33,597 nucleotides of DNA from Mesorhizobium ventifaucium. GTDB lineage: Bacteria; Pseudomonadota; Alphaproteobacteria; Rhizobiales; Rhizobiaceae. How positions within the stretch are numbered: the stretch's first letter is position 1; every line of letters starts with the position of its first letter. Of this stretch, positions 17,450 through 25,329 are shown in pieces. The notes under the pieces are model-generated. The model was given only the letters and a program-made list of their open reading frames with translations, was not told the origin of the DNA and did no database searches. The stretch spans positions 3,150-36,746 of the forward strand of contig NZ_CAKXZS010000032.1 of the NCBI RefSeq assembly GCF_935822925.1, in the 5' to 3' direction. A program made the position numbers and the translations under genes.

Positions 17450-17653
17450 GGCGATGGCCGGCGTGACTTTGCGAAGGTGCTGACGGGACACCACCCTGGC
17501 CTGCCGGCGATCTCCGCGCGCGGGGGCATCGCTGGTGCAAGGCAGTGGCTCCTCCCCAACGTGCGCCGCTCAATCGTCGGCGCTTGTGGCAATTCGCCCA
17601 GATCGGTCAATCAATGCTCACAGACGCGACGCGATCGTCTGTTTTCCCAACGC

Positions 17654-18691
17654 CTACGACCGAGCTCGAGGTGTCGTGGGCGTTTCAGGCGGCAAGATGG
17701 GATATGCGATCTCCGGTCGCTTTCCGGTCAGCGAATGAAGGTAGGCAACGATCCGATCGATTTCGATTTGCGTTAGCTCTTGGCCAAGCTGGGTGGTGCC
17801 CATAATAGCGACCGCCTGTCTCAGGTCCCAGACCTTGCCCGAATGAAAGTATGGCGCGGTGATTGCTACGTTGCGCAGCGACGGCACGCGGAAAACATAG
17901 GAATCCTCTGGTACATTGGTGACGGCAAATCGTCCCTTGTCGTTCTCCGGCAGAACGTCGGCGGTAGGCTTCTCAACGAGGCCGAATGGATAATAGCCTT
18001 CCCCACCAAGATTGACACCCGAATGGCAGGACGAGCAGCCCTTTTCGATGAAAAGGGCCAGGCCCTGTTTCTCTTTGGGACCGATGGCGGTGTCATCGCC
18101 ATTGAGGAAGGCGTCGAAGGGGGCCGGCGTGACCAGTGTCGCCTCGTAGTCTGCGAGTGCATTGGCTACGTTTTCGAAGGTGATGGGATCGGCTTCATCC
18201 GGGAAAGCTGAATGGAACCACTCCACATATTGCGGCATCGATTTGAACGTCTCGACTACTCGATGCGATGTGTTGGCCATTTCGACACCGGCCTGTATCG
18301 GCCCTTTGGCCTGAGCTTTCAGGTCTTCGGCGCGACCGTCCCAGAACTGCGATTTGTTGAAGACAGAGTTAAACACCGTCGGCGCGTTGCGCTGCCCGTT
18401 CTGCCAACCATGCCCAATCGAAGTTTCACGATTGTCGTCGCCCCCGGTGGCCAGGTTGTGGCACGAGTTGCAGGAGAAAACGCCTGAGGACGAGAGGCGT
18501 GGATCGAAGAACAGTGCCTTGCCGAGGGCAATCTTCTCCGGCGTGATCGGGTTGTTGGTGAGCGCCGGCGTGAATGGCAAGGGCTCGAAGGTGGCCAGTG
18601 CCGTTTCTCTGAGGTCTGGCGGAATGAACTGCGCAGCAAAAGCTGTGGCTGCCACCAGCGCAACAGCCATCGCAGTGAATAGAATTTTCAT
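17654..18691 (-). CDS. Di-haem cytochrome c peroxidase (MauG/CcpA family)
   Basis: A 345-residue periplasmic enzyme reducing hydrogen peroxide with electrons from cytochrome c. The start at 18691 (MKILFTAMAVALVAATAFAA) gives a proper Sec signal and has AGGA upstream; the longer frame to 18733 does not. Two haem-binding CxxCH motifs are present (CNSCH and CSSCH), with the family segments ALGKALFFDPRLSSSG, FWDGRAEDLKAQAKGP and SLRNVAITAPYFHSGKVWDL. The gene is alone between convergent tdh and a divergent intergenic region. In bacteroids such an enzyme would handle peroxide under microaerobic conditions. I looked for an FNR/FixK box (TTGAT-n4-ATCAA) upstream and did not find one. Confidence 0.9.
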   Translation of the reverse strand: MKILFTAMAVALVAATAFAAQFIPPDLRETALATFEPLPFTPALTNNPITPEKIALGKALFFDPRLSSSGVFSCNSCHNLATGGDDNRETSIGHGWQNGQRNAPTVFNSVFNKSQFWDGRAEDLKAQAKGPIQAGVEMANTSHRVVETFKSMPQYVEWFHSAFPDEADPITFENVANALADYEATLVTPAPFDAFLNGDDTAIGPKEKQGLALFIEKGCSSCHSGVNLGGEGYYPFGLVEKPTADVLPENDKGRFAVTNVPEDSYVFRVPSLRNVAITAPYFHSGKVWDLRQAVAIMGTTQLGQELTQIEIDRIVAYLHSLTGKRPEIAYPILPPETPTTPRARS

Positions 18692-19230
18692 AAATGGAGT
18701 CCTTGCGATGTGCACGTAAACCATTCTCCACATGCGGCTTGCGAACGCCCTGCGCTAGATCATCGGATCGAGGGAATCGTGCCTGCCGACCAGCCAATCG
18801 AGCGGCGGAAACTGTGACTGCGGTGTATTATCGCCCAGCGGCGGATTCCAATGGTGGGCGCGCGCAATCGCTGTTTGTTCGCCTGAGGGTTTGGTCGGTT
18901 CCGTGGCCTGTCGCCATATGCTGCCGCAACGCCAACCTGTTTCATACGCGCAAGGTTTTCTGCCCCCAGCGAGTGCACGGCTCATGGTGCTTTACAAGCT
19001 TTCTGCGTCTTCCTTTTGCAGTTCAAACGGGCGAGATCGGGACTGAACGGCGGATACTGGCGCAGTTATGGACAGCCATTACCGCGCAGATAAGTGTCAC
19101 GACAGCGTGATGTGCGCTATAGACCTCAATGTTGGACGAGCAACGAACAATCCTGTCGCGAGATTTGTTGCTTTCACCGAAAATCACCACTAGAAGCGAC
19201 GCTCCGCAGACCAATCCACCGGAGAGTTTC
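18692..19230. other. Intergenic between divergent peroxidase and Ros/MucR genes
   Basis: About 540 bp that must hold both promoters. No gene or clear operator recognised. Confidence 0.4.
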
Positions 19231-19698
19231 ATGCCAGAAGAAGACTTCAAAAATATCGACAACCTCATCCAGCTTACCGCAGATGTTGTCTCAGCCTATG
19301 TTTCCAACAATCCCGTTCCGGTGGGGGATCTATCTGCCCTGATCGGCCAAGTGCACGAAGCTTTGAAAGGCACGGCGGCCGGTCGCGTCTCGGCACAAGA
19401 GCCGACGGTGTTGACGCCGGCGGTCCCGATCAGAAAATCGGTGACGCCGGACTACATTATCTCCCTTGAGGACGGCAAGAAATTCAAATCGCTAAAGCGT
19501 CATCTGTCGACCCATTACGGGCTGACCCCTAATGAATATCGCGCCAAATGGGGTCTGCCGGCGGACTATCCCATGGTCGCGCCAAACTATGCGGCTGCGC
19601 GCTCTGCCCTGGCCAAGACAATGGGACTCGGCCGCAAACCGAAAGAGCCTGAAGTCTCGGTGCCCGAGAAGCGGTCTAGAAAGAAGGTACCAGCGTGA
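19231..19698 (+). CDS. Ros/MucR-family transcriptional regulator lacking the zinc cysteines
   Basis: A 155-residue protein. The C-terminal half is the Ros/MucR DNA-binding domain: ISLEDGKKFKSLKRHLSTHY, then GLTPNEYRAKWGLPADYPMV and APNYAAARSALAKTMGLGRK. In Ros the finger is Cys2-His2; here the first cysteine of the usual VCLE segment is Ser (IISLED) and no second cysteine is present. M. loti is known to encode such Ros homologues (Ml proteins) that fold without zinc. MucR-type proteins repress exopolysaccharide, motility and symbiosis genes and behave like AT-rich DNA-binding H-NS analogues. I chose ATG 19231, preceded by GGAGAG; the frame is open further upstream to 19129 without a better start. 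A strong terminator follows, so the gene is monocistronic. Confidence 0.88.
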   Translation: MPEEDFKNIDNLIQLTADVVSAYVSNNPVPVGDLSALIGQVHEALKGTAAGRVSAQEPTVLTPAVPIRKSVTPDYIISLEDGKKFKSLKRHLSTHYGLTPNEYRAKWGLPADYPMVAPNYAAARSALAKTMGLGRKPKEPEVSVPEKRSRKKVPA

Positions 19699-19762
19699 CT
19701 TCCTCCATCCAGACCCGTTGTGGGGCTGGCGGCTCGATCAGCATGATGTGAGCGAAACATCG

Positions 19763-19789
19763 AAAAGGCGGGATCAAATCCCGCCTTTT
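19763..19789 (+). terminator. Intrinsic terminator after the Ros/MucR gene
   Basis: A perfect 12-bp stem AAAAGGCGGGAT / ATCCCGCCTTTT with a 3-nt loop, with A and T tracts on both sides so it could act in either direction. Confidence 0.88.
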
Positions 19790-19898
19790 CCTTGCACGTG
19801 TTATTACGCGCCGCGAAGCGGAATGGAATTGACATAGCGCAGAGACACAGGAGACCGCAGCGGTAAAAGGACCAACTTTTCAGCCCGGGACGAAACTG

Positions 19899-21233
19899 TT
19901 GCAGACCTCGATCCTGAAAAAATATCGCGAGGCTCTCCTGCCTTGGTACACCATCTATCCGACTGTGCCGGAGTTCTCCGCCAGCGTCGGGGCCGAAAGC
20001 TATGAGGGATGGTTAAGAGGTCTGCCGGCTGACGATCCGGTGTCGCTCTATCTCCACATTCCGTTCTGCCGATCGATTTGCTGGTATTGCGGCTTCCCGA
20101 CCAGGATTGCCCGCAATCAGGGACCGATCCTCAATTATCTGGCCGTTCTGCGTGACGAGATCCGTTTGGTCTCGGAGCAAGTGCAGCAGGGGCTCGTCGT
20201 GAACGACGTGCATTTCGGCGGTGGAACCCCGACCCTCATCGGGGCAGCGGAGTTCGTGGCCATGATCGAACTCCTGCGCTGCCGCTTCGCGTTCAGGGAG
20301 CCCGCTACGATCGCCGTCGAAATTGACCCGCGCACGTTCACGGCCGAGATCGCCGAAGCATTGGGAGCAGCCAATGTGAGCCGCGCGAGTCTCGGGGTGC
20401 AGAGCTTTGATCCGATTGTTCAAAAAGCCATCAACCGGGTACAGAGCGAGGCGCAGACGGCCGCTGCGGTCGAAGAGCTGCGCCGGCACGGAGTAAGCGG
20501 CATCAACTTCGATCTCATTTTCGGTCTTCCGAATCAGACGGTAGAGTCCTGCGTCCAGACTGCGGCGGCGACTGTCGCCATGCGTCCCAACCGGCTTGCC
20601 GTGTTCGGCTACGCGCACATTCCATCGGTGATAAGGAATCAGCGCCTGATCGAGAATACTGCGCTGCCGGACAGCGTCGCCCGCGCCGAACAGGCTGCGG
20701 CCGTGGCAGAGACGCTGGTTGCGGCCGGCTACCGAGAGATCGGCCTCGACCATTTCGCCTTGCCGGACGACGAACTTACGCTGGCCCAGACCAGTGGTCG
20801 GCTACGGCGTAACTCGCTGGGTTACTCGGCCGACACCTGCAAAACCCTGATCGGTTTCGGCGCGTCGGCTATCGGGCGGGTCGGCGAGGGTTACGTCCAG
20901 AACGAGGTGAAACGTGAGTCCTACAGCCGGCATATAGCAGCTGGCCATCTGGCGACGTCAAAAGGTTACCGGCTCACAAACGAAGACGGCGCGCGAGCCG
21001 CCATCATCGAGCGGCTGATGTGCGATTTGGAGGCCGATGTGCCGGCAATCTGTGCGGCCCATGGATTTGATCCGATCCGTTTTCTCGATTCAGCTGAACG
21101 CTTGGCGATGCTGGCCGAGGACGGGATCGTGGACATCGAAAAGGGTTTCATCCGAGTGCGGCAGGAGCATCGCTTCGTGGTTCGCGCTGTTGCTGCCGCA
21201 TTCGATGCTTTTCTCGACCGGGTTGGCCCGTAA
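19899..21233 (+). CDS. hemN: Oxygen-independent coproporphyrinogen III oxidase
   Basis: A 444-residue radical-SAM enzyme that decarboxylates coproporphyrinogen III to protoporphyrinogen IX without oxygen. The 4Fe-4S cysteines are in HIPFCRSICWYC (Cys 57, 61 and 64), followed by VHFGGGTPTL, the SAM-site segment IAVEIDPRTF, RASLGVQSFDPIVQKAINR and GINFDLIFGLPNQT. The start is a TTG at 19899, as no ATG is available upstream in frame. In rhizobia hemN is needed for haem synthesis in low-oxygen nodules and is usually controlled by FixK/FNR. Upstream, TTGACATAGCGCAG contains only the left half of a FixK-type site, so this control is not shown by the sequence. Confidence 0.92.
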   Translation: MQTSILKKYREALLPWYTIYPTVPEFSASVGAESYEGWLRGLPADDPVSLYLHIPFCRSICWYCGFPTRIARNQGPILNYLAVLRDEIRLVSEQVQQGLVVNDVHFGGGTPTLIGAAEFVAMIELLRCRFAFREPATIAVEIDPRTFTAEIAEALGAANVSRASLGVQSFDPIVQKAINRVQSEAQTAAAVEELRRHGVSGINFDLIFGLPNQTVESCVQTAAATVAMRPNRLAVFGYAHIPSVIRNQRLIENTALPDSVARAEQAAAVAETLVAAGYREIGLDHFALPDDELTLAQTSGRLRRNSLGYSADTCKTLIGFGASAIGRVGEGYVQNEVKRESYSRHIAAGHLATSKGYRLTNEDGARAAIIERLMCDLEADVPAICAAHGFDPIRFLDSAERLAMLAEDGIVDIEKGFIRVRQEHRFVVRAVAAAFDAFLDRVGP

Positions 21234-21392
21234 GCACATCCAAGCAGCGTGGGCGAGGCCATAGGGATGACCGCTCGTTGCTAACGGCACGCTCGTAAAT
21301 CACCGCAGCGCCGGTGATGGCGCTCTTGCGCCGCTTGAAGTGCTTAACGTTTTCCGAATGGACGAGCGTTGCCGCCTATGAACGCGTCACAA

Positions 21393-21620
21393 TCATTCGA
21401 CGGTGACTGATTTTGCGAGATCGCGCGGCTGCTCGACATCTGTGCCCATGAATTCCGCCGTTTGCTAGGCAAGAAGCTTGATCGGCAACGAGAACATCAT
21501 CGCCGCGATGATCTCGTCGGTGGCCGGGAGCACGATCGTGTGTATCGTGTCAAGTTTCGATGCGGCTGCCCCTTTTTCATCAGTGATGAGGATCAACAGT
21601 TTGGCGTCATGGACGAAAAC
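21393..21620 (-). pseudogene. nodM: C-terminal fragment of nodM/glmS
   Basis: The minus strand reads FVHDAKLLILITDEKGAAAS, KLDTIHTIVLPATDEIIAAM, MFSLPIKLLA, a stop (TAG), then QTAEFMGTDVEQPRDLAKSV TVE and the natural stop at 21393-21395. This is the last ~75 residues of glucosamine-fructose-6-phosphate aminotransferase (second SIS domain). The in-frame stop replaces the Tyr of LLAYHTA. The rest of the gene is missing, cut at the 3' end of the neighbouring prephenate-dehydratase-like gene. In symbiosis islands this family occurs as nodM, which supplies glucosamine for Nod factor; a decayed glmS copy cannot be told apart from so short a piece. Confidence 0.82.
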
Positions 21621-21634
21621 TAGCTTAGCCATAG

Positions 21635-22468
21635 CTAGTAAAGACGTGGGTACGATCCCAGAATCCTAATGCCATCGATCGTCGCCAGGGCAGCCAGCGC
21701 CGGGTGCGTCGAAACGTGTCCAGCGACATCGACGACATACTGATGGGTGTCCAGCCGCTCGCATGTCGGACGCTCATAGATATTGAGAACCACTAAATCC
21801 TCCTTCGAGAACATGTTCAGTACATAACTGAGGTTTTGCTCTGAAACGCGGAGATGAAGTGTCGTCCGGTCGAATCCTGTCGGCGCAGGGGTCTTGCGCC
21901 CAAGCACCCACCACCGGGTTACGTTATGTAGGCCTTCTTCGATTCCTGTTCGCAAGATCTGCAGATCGTACAGCTTGGCTCCAAGTGCAGGACCAAATGC
22001 CGCTATCGAGGGAGCTTTTTGCTCAGCCACGAAAGATGTCGTTCCCATGCGGCTCTCTCGCTCGACGTTCGGCATGTTCTCGTCAAGCCATGCGGCCACC
22101 TCCTGCAAGGCTACGGGGTGCCCCATTACCTTGGTGATCGTCGAGAAACTCGCATCCTTGCTCGCAATGAGGCTGTAGCTCAGGACCTTCGGATACTCGG
22201 CGATAATCCTGGGAGACTTCAAGCTCAGGATCTGATCGAGGTAAGGAGTGGTTCCGACCAGAGAGGTCGTGGCTGGGGCGCAAGCAACGTCGACGAAGCC
22301 ATTTTCATATGCTTCGAACAATCCGTCGCTGAATGGAACGAGTTCAACTTGGTCACCAAAGAGGTCCAGCGTGGCTTGATGGGTCCAGGTCCCCTCGGGG
22401 CCAATGTACCCGGCCCTCTTGATCCCGGAGATGTCAATCGCTGGAAGCTGCTTGAACTGCTCGTTCAT
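21635..22468 (-). CDS. Prephenate dehydratase-like protein with ACT domain
   Basis: 277 residues from ATG 22468, with a longer in-frame start at 22522. The N-terminal two-thirds follows the prephenate dehydratase fold (GYIGPEGTWTHQATLDLFG; HPVALQEVAAWLDENMP; the catalytic Thr-Arg-aromatic segment as NVTRWWVLGRK). It ends with an ACT domain (VVDVAGHVSTHPALAAL, then GIRILGSYPR). Prephenate dehydratase makes phenylpyruvate for phenylalanine synthesis. Deviations are notable: the usual PxENSxxG active-site loop reads APATTSLVG, TRF is TRW, and the ACT ligand motifs GAL and ESRP read NLS and YERP. It may therefore have a changed substrate or no feedback inhibition. An EamA/DMT exporter gene lies beyond the upstream spacer in the opposite direction. 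Confidence 0.8.
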   Translation of the reverse strand: MNEQFKQLPAIDISGIKRAGYIGPEGTWTHQATLDLFGDQVELVPFSDGLFEAYENGFVDVACAPATTSLVGTTPYLDQILSLKSPRIIAEYPKVLSYSLIASKDASFSTITKVMGHPVALQEVAAWLDENMPNVERESRMGTTSFVAEQKAPSIAAFGPALGAKLYDLQILRTGIEEGLHNVTRWWVLGRKTPAPTGFDRTTLHLRVSEQNLSYVLNMFSKEDLVVLNIYERPTCERLDTHQYVVDVAGHVSTHPALAALATIDGIRILGSYPRLY

Positions 22469-22627
22469 TTCCCCGGCCACACTCGATCGAGAGTGCGTCA
22501 GACCTCTCATTCCATGATTCACATGTAGAGAGGTTCATGACATGAAAATATTCCGATCGATTGAACTCGAGGCTAGGCTTGGCTAACCATCAGAATACAG
22601 AGTGCATTCAAACGAATCCCGACCAAG

Positions 22628-22780
22628 ACGGGGCTGTCTACCCATCGGCTGGAACTCAAGATCACCGAATCGGTCCTCATTAGCGATACGACCTTCCTCG
22701 ATCCAATCCTTCAAGCTCCGCGGGATAGGCATGGTATTGCCCTTGACCACTTGCTTCGGCTCCGGCTTTGCTATTTAGCT
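22628..22780 (+). pseudogene. EAL-domain (cyclic-di-GMP phosphodiesterase) remnant
   Basis: The plus frame reads TGLSTHRLELKITESVLISD TTFLDPILQ..., which matches the segment around the conserved ExTES motif of EAL domains, and further on IALDHL, reminiscent of the IALDDFG motif. No start codon, EAL signature or flanking domain remains. This is a fragment of a once larger signalling protein. Confidence 0.65.
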
Positions 22781-23251
22781 GTGTCATCATATGGACAAGC
22801 TAACTGTCAATAGGAGACAACACAACTTTCACAATTCATATTACATGTTCACATAAGATGCACATTTGCAAGTATTATTTTACAGTATCGACATCAAACC
22901 GTCGCCACTTTGCCCAAATTAACTTAGATGATCTTCAGAACCTTGCAACAATAACGGCTTCATTACCGAACGGCCGCCAACCATTTCGGCGTTGCAGGCC
23001 AATGGTTATCTCGCAGGTTGAGAAGCTCGGATTCTGGAGATCGCTGCGGCGGAGGGGAGTGTGCGCAATGGTGTCCTATGCAGCGGCTGCTTAAGTGAAG
23101 CCTCGTGAGGTGACGACGCTGCTTAGTTTGAGCTGCGCAACACAATACGTGAGTGTTCCTGATCCATCTTGCGCCAACTTCAGCCAATGGCTTCTCAGGA
23201 AACCGCACCCATCGCTCAATGGTGTCTCCTTTCTCGGTAAAGGCGCGAGCA
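22781..23251. other. Intergenic upstream of the transporter, no gene recognised
   Basis: AT-rich around 22790-22950, with many TGT/ACA-type short motifs. I found no correctly spaced NifA site (TGT-n10-ACA) and no -24/-12 promoter. A 78-codon ORF at 22858-23094 shows no family. Confidence 0.35.
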
Positions 23252-24220
23252 ATGGGTAGGCCACCAGATCGAGAGCGGCCGGCCACAGCACGTTCCGCCT
23301 GGTGGAGGCGGCTAGCACCGCAGGCGTTGAGCAGTGCGTCGACTGCACTGCTTCGGGACAATTATATACGCGCGATTCTCTTTCTTATAGTTTCTGCGGT
23401 CGCTACGAGCACTGCAGGAATGTTCGTAAGGGCCCTGCCGATTTCTACTTGGACAATTTTGTTTTGGCGCAGCGTGTTTGCGGCGGCTTTCCTTGCAGTT
23501 TATCTACTTGTAACTGGTCATAGAGCCGGCTTTCGGCCGACAATGCAGGGCATGGCCATCGCGATCTGTCTCGCTGTTAATATGCTCGCATTCATCCCAG
23601 CGTGTCAGTTTACCTCAACTGCCAACGCATTCATCATCTTTTCTGCTGGACCAGTCTTGACGGGCATCTTGGCGTGGTTATGGCTGAGTGAGGACCTTCG
23701 CCCAGCGACCATTGTAGCAGCGATAACCATCCTCATAGGCACCTATGTGCTCGTTTCTGGAGCAGGATCGAAATCTGAACTGTTTGGCAACGCCTTTGCG
23801 ATTGTCACGACTGTCACGATGTCGATCACTACCGTGCTGATCCGTCGCCACCGAGAAGAGTCGGTTCTATCCTTCATCTGTTTGGCCAATGCTTTGGTTG
23901 CCCTGGTCAGCTTTTGGTTTTGCGAACCTTTTTTTCCGAATCTCCGAGATCTGGGACTTCTCGCTTTGTTCGGTTTCGTGCAACTCGCGTTTCCTGCTGT
24001 TTTCTTCCTGGCCGGCACTCGTCAACTTCCGGCGTGCCAGGTCTCTCTGATTCTGGCACTGGAAGCGCCACTCGCGCCATTATGGACCTGGCTCGCATTC
24101 AGTGAAATGCCGACTCGTTCAGACCTCATCGGAGGAAGTATCATTACTGTCGCGGTGGTCGGCTATCTCGTAGTGATGACGAGGTCCATCAGATCCGAAC
24201 GCGAAGGCGGCGCGAGCTAG
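23252..24220 (+). CDS. EamA/DMT-family transporter
   Basis: A drug/metabolite-transporter-type membrane protein, 322 residues from ATG 23252, with about ten hydrophobic helices in two EamA halves. Examples are AILFLIVSAVATSTAGMFVR, AFIIFSAGPVLTGILAWLWL (the first half ends LSEDLRPATIVAAITILIGT) and VSLILALEAPLAPLWTWLAF with FSEMPTRSDLIGGSIITVAV in the second. The repeated W/LSE...P pattern at the end of each half is typical of the family. Start choice is uncertain: GTG 23153 and TTG 23327 are also in frame, and the last gives the most compact N-terminus before the first helix. Members export amino acids, metabolites or toxic compounds; the substrate cannot be read from the sequence. Confidence 0.85.
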   Translation: MGRPPDRERPATARSAWWRRLAPQALSSASTALLRDNYIRAILFLIVSAVATSTAGMFVRALPISTWTILFWRSVFAAAFLAVYLLVTGHRAGFRPTMQGMAIAICLAVNMLAFIPACQFTSTANAFIIFSAGPVLTGILAWLWLSEDLRPATIVAAITILIGTYVLVSGAGSKSELFGNAFAIVTTVTMSITTVLIRRHREESVLSFICLANALVALVSFWFCEPFFPNLRDLGLLALFGFVQLAFPAVFFLAGTRQLPACQVSLILALEAPLAPLWTWLAFSEMPTRSDLIGGSIITVAVVGYLVVMTRSIRSEREGGAS

Positions 24221-24479
24221 CACTGAGCGGTGTGTGAAGGGACCGGGACCCACAAGAAGGTCGCAGCTTGATGTCATCTATCCACATTCGTTCTGATGCG
24301 TACAGCTACCGGCGGCATCTGCCGCGAAGAATCTGCTGCAGAAAATAAGAAGCCGGGGACCACCCCTCTTCACTCGCAAGCATCTTGTTTCAGTAGAAAT
24401 TAGCATCTTCCCGCATCTGCGCCCGGTCTGCGATGGAAGCCATGTTCTTGCCCGCTCTTATGGGGCGGTCAGTGGCAGG

Positions 24480-24503
24480 TCTGCCCGGCTCTTGCCGGGC
24501 AGA
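24480..24503 (-). terminator. Hairpin after the cold shock gene
   Basis: A perfect 10-bp stem TCTGCCCGGC / GCCGGGCAGA with a 4-nt loop, just downstream of the cspA stop on the minus strand. No long T-run follows, so termination strength is uncertain. Confidence 0.6.
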
Positions 24504-24514
24504 AGCAGAAAAGT

Positions 24515-24727
24515 TCAGCCAGCTTTGCTGAGACTGCCGGCGGAGGACTTGCCAGTACGGCGGTCCTGTTCGATCTCGTAGTTGATCTTCTGGCCCTCAT
24601 TAAGGGTCGAAAGGCCCGCTCGTTCGACAGCGGAAATGTGGACGAAAACATCCTGACCGCCATTGTCGGGCTGGATGAATCCAAATCCCTTGGTGCTGTT
24701 GAACCACTTTACCGTTCCGGTCGCCAT
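24515..24727 (-). CDS. cspA: CspA-family cold shock protein
   Basis: A 70-residue single cold-shock domain with both RNA-binding motifs, KGFGFI (RNP1) and VFVHIS (RNP2), in MATGTVKWFNSTKGFGFIQP...DNGGQDVFVHISAVERAG. The ATG at 24727 follows AAAGGA 8 nt upstream. Such proteins bind single-stranded RNA and DNA and act as RNA chaperones; alphaproteobacteria have many copies and not all are cold-induced. The long non-coding stretch upstream could hold a structured 5' leader, common in this family. Confidence 0.95.
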   Translation of the reverse strand: MATGTVKWFNSTKGFGFIQPDNGGQDVFVHISAVERAGLSTLNEGQKINYEIEQDRRTGKSSAGSLSKAG

Positions 24728-25329
24728 AGACGTATTCCTTTGTATCCATTTCAATGTGGGCAGGCCATAAGCCAGTCCGATTCATATCCGAGATTTCAAA
24801 AGCAGCAAAAGCGAAAATTGCAAAAGCCAAGCCAATCGCAACAGCGGCTCGCAAGGCTATCATGACAGCCTGGAAGTATGTCCCGCGCTGGCGCTCGGAA
24901 TGGCCCAAAAGACAGCGATGCCTGCAACGCTCCGGAAAGTTGCAGATCCGCGTCTATCGCTGGTTGGAGTCCTACCACGGGATCTGTTATCTACCGATGT
25001 GAGCGAGGGTACGCTGACGACCCAGCAACTACGGGCGCGCGCTAACGCCACCATATTCGTCGCTCGGGTAGTTTACCTAGCCACCTTTTTAAGCGGCAAG
25101 CGCTCCCCATTTCGGCGGTGTAAGATGTCCGACAATGTCGGATACGCAACACAGCAGGGTCCGATCAATCACATTGCCCAAACGGTTTTCTCATTTGGCA
25201 CCGTTCGTGCGCGGTCATCGCAAACGCGTCGTGAAGCCAGGAGAGTCGTCCTATGATCCCCCACCAAAAAATGCCGCCCCACCTTTCCCCGACGCACTCT
25301 GAGATAACGCTCGAGTCGGGCTTGGCAGC
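24728..25329. other. Intergenic between divergent cspA and M16 protease genes
   Basis: 600 bp. It contains the perfect 15-bp palindrome TCCGACAATGTCGGA at 25128-25142, about 190 bp before the protease start. The part from 25150 to 25310 resembles the degenerate intergenic repeats common in Mesorhizobium genomes (recognition by eye only). Confidence 0.35.

Noticed and set aside
19831..19845. FixK/FNR box upstream of hemN (TTGACATAGCGCAG)
   Set aside because: Only the left half-site fits; the right half does not match TCAA.
24600..24908. Minus-strand ORF with a hydrophobic N-terminus (FQAVMIALRAAVAIGLAFAI)
   Set aside because: It overlaps the well-supported cspA gene by about 130 bp in another frame and has no ribosome site. 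The membrane-like segment is noted, but the gene call is not supported.
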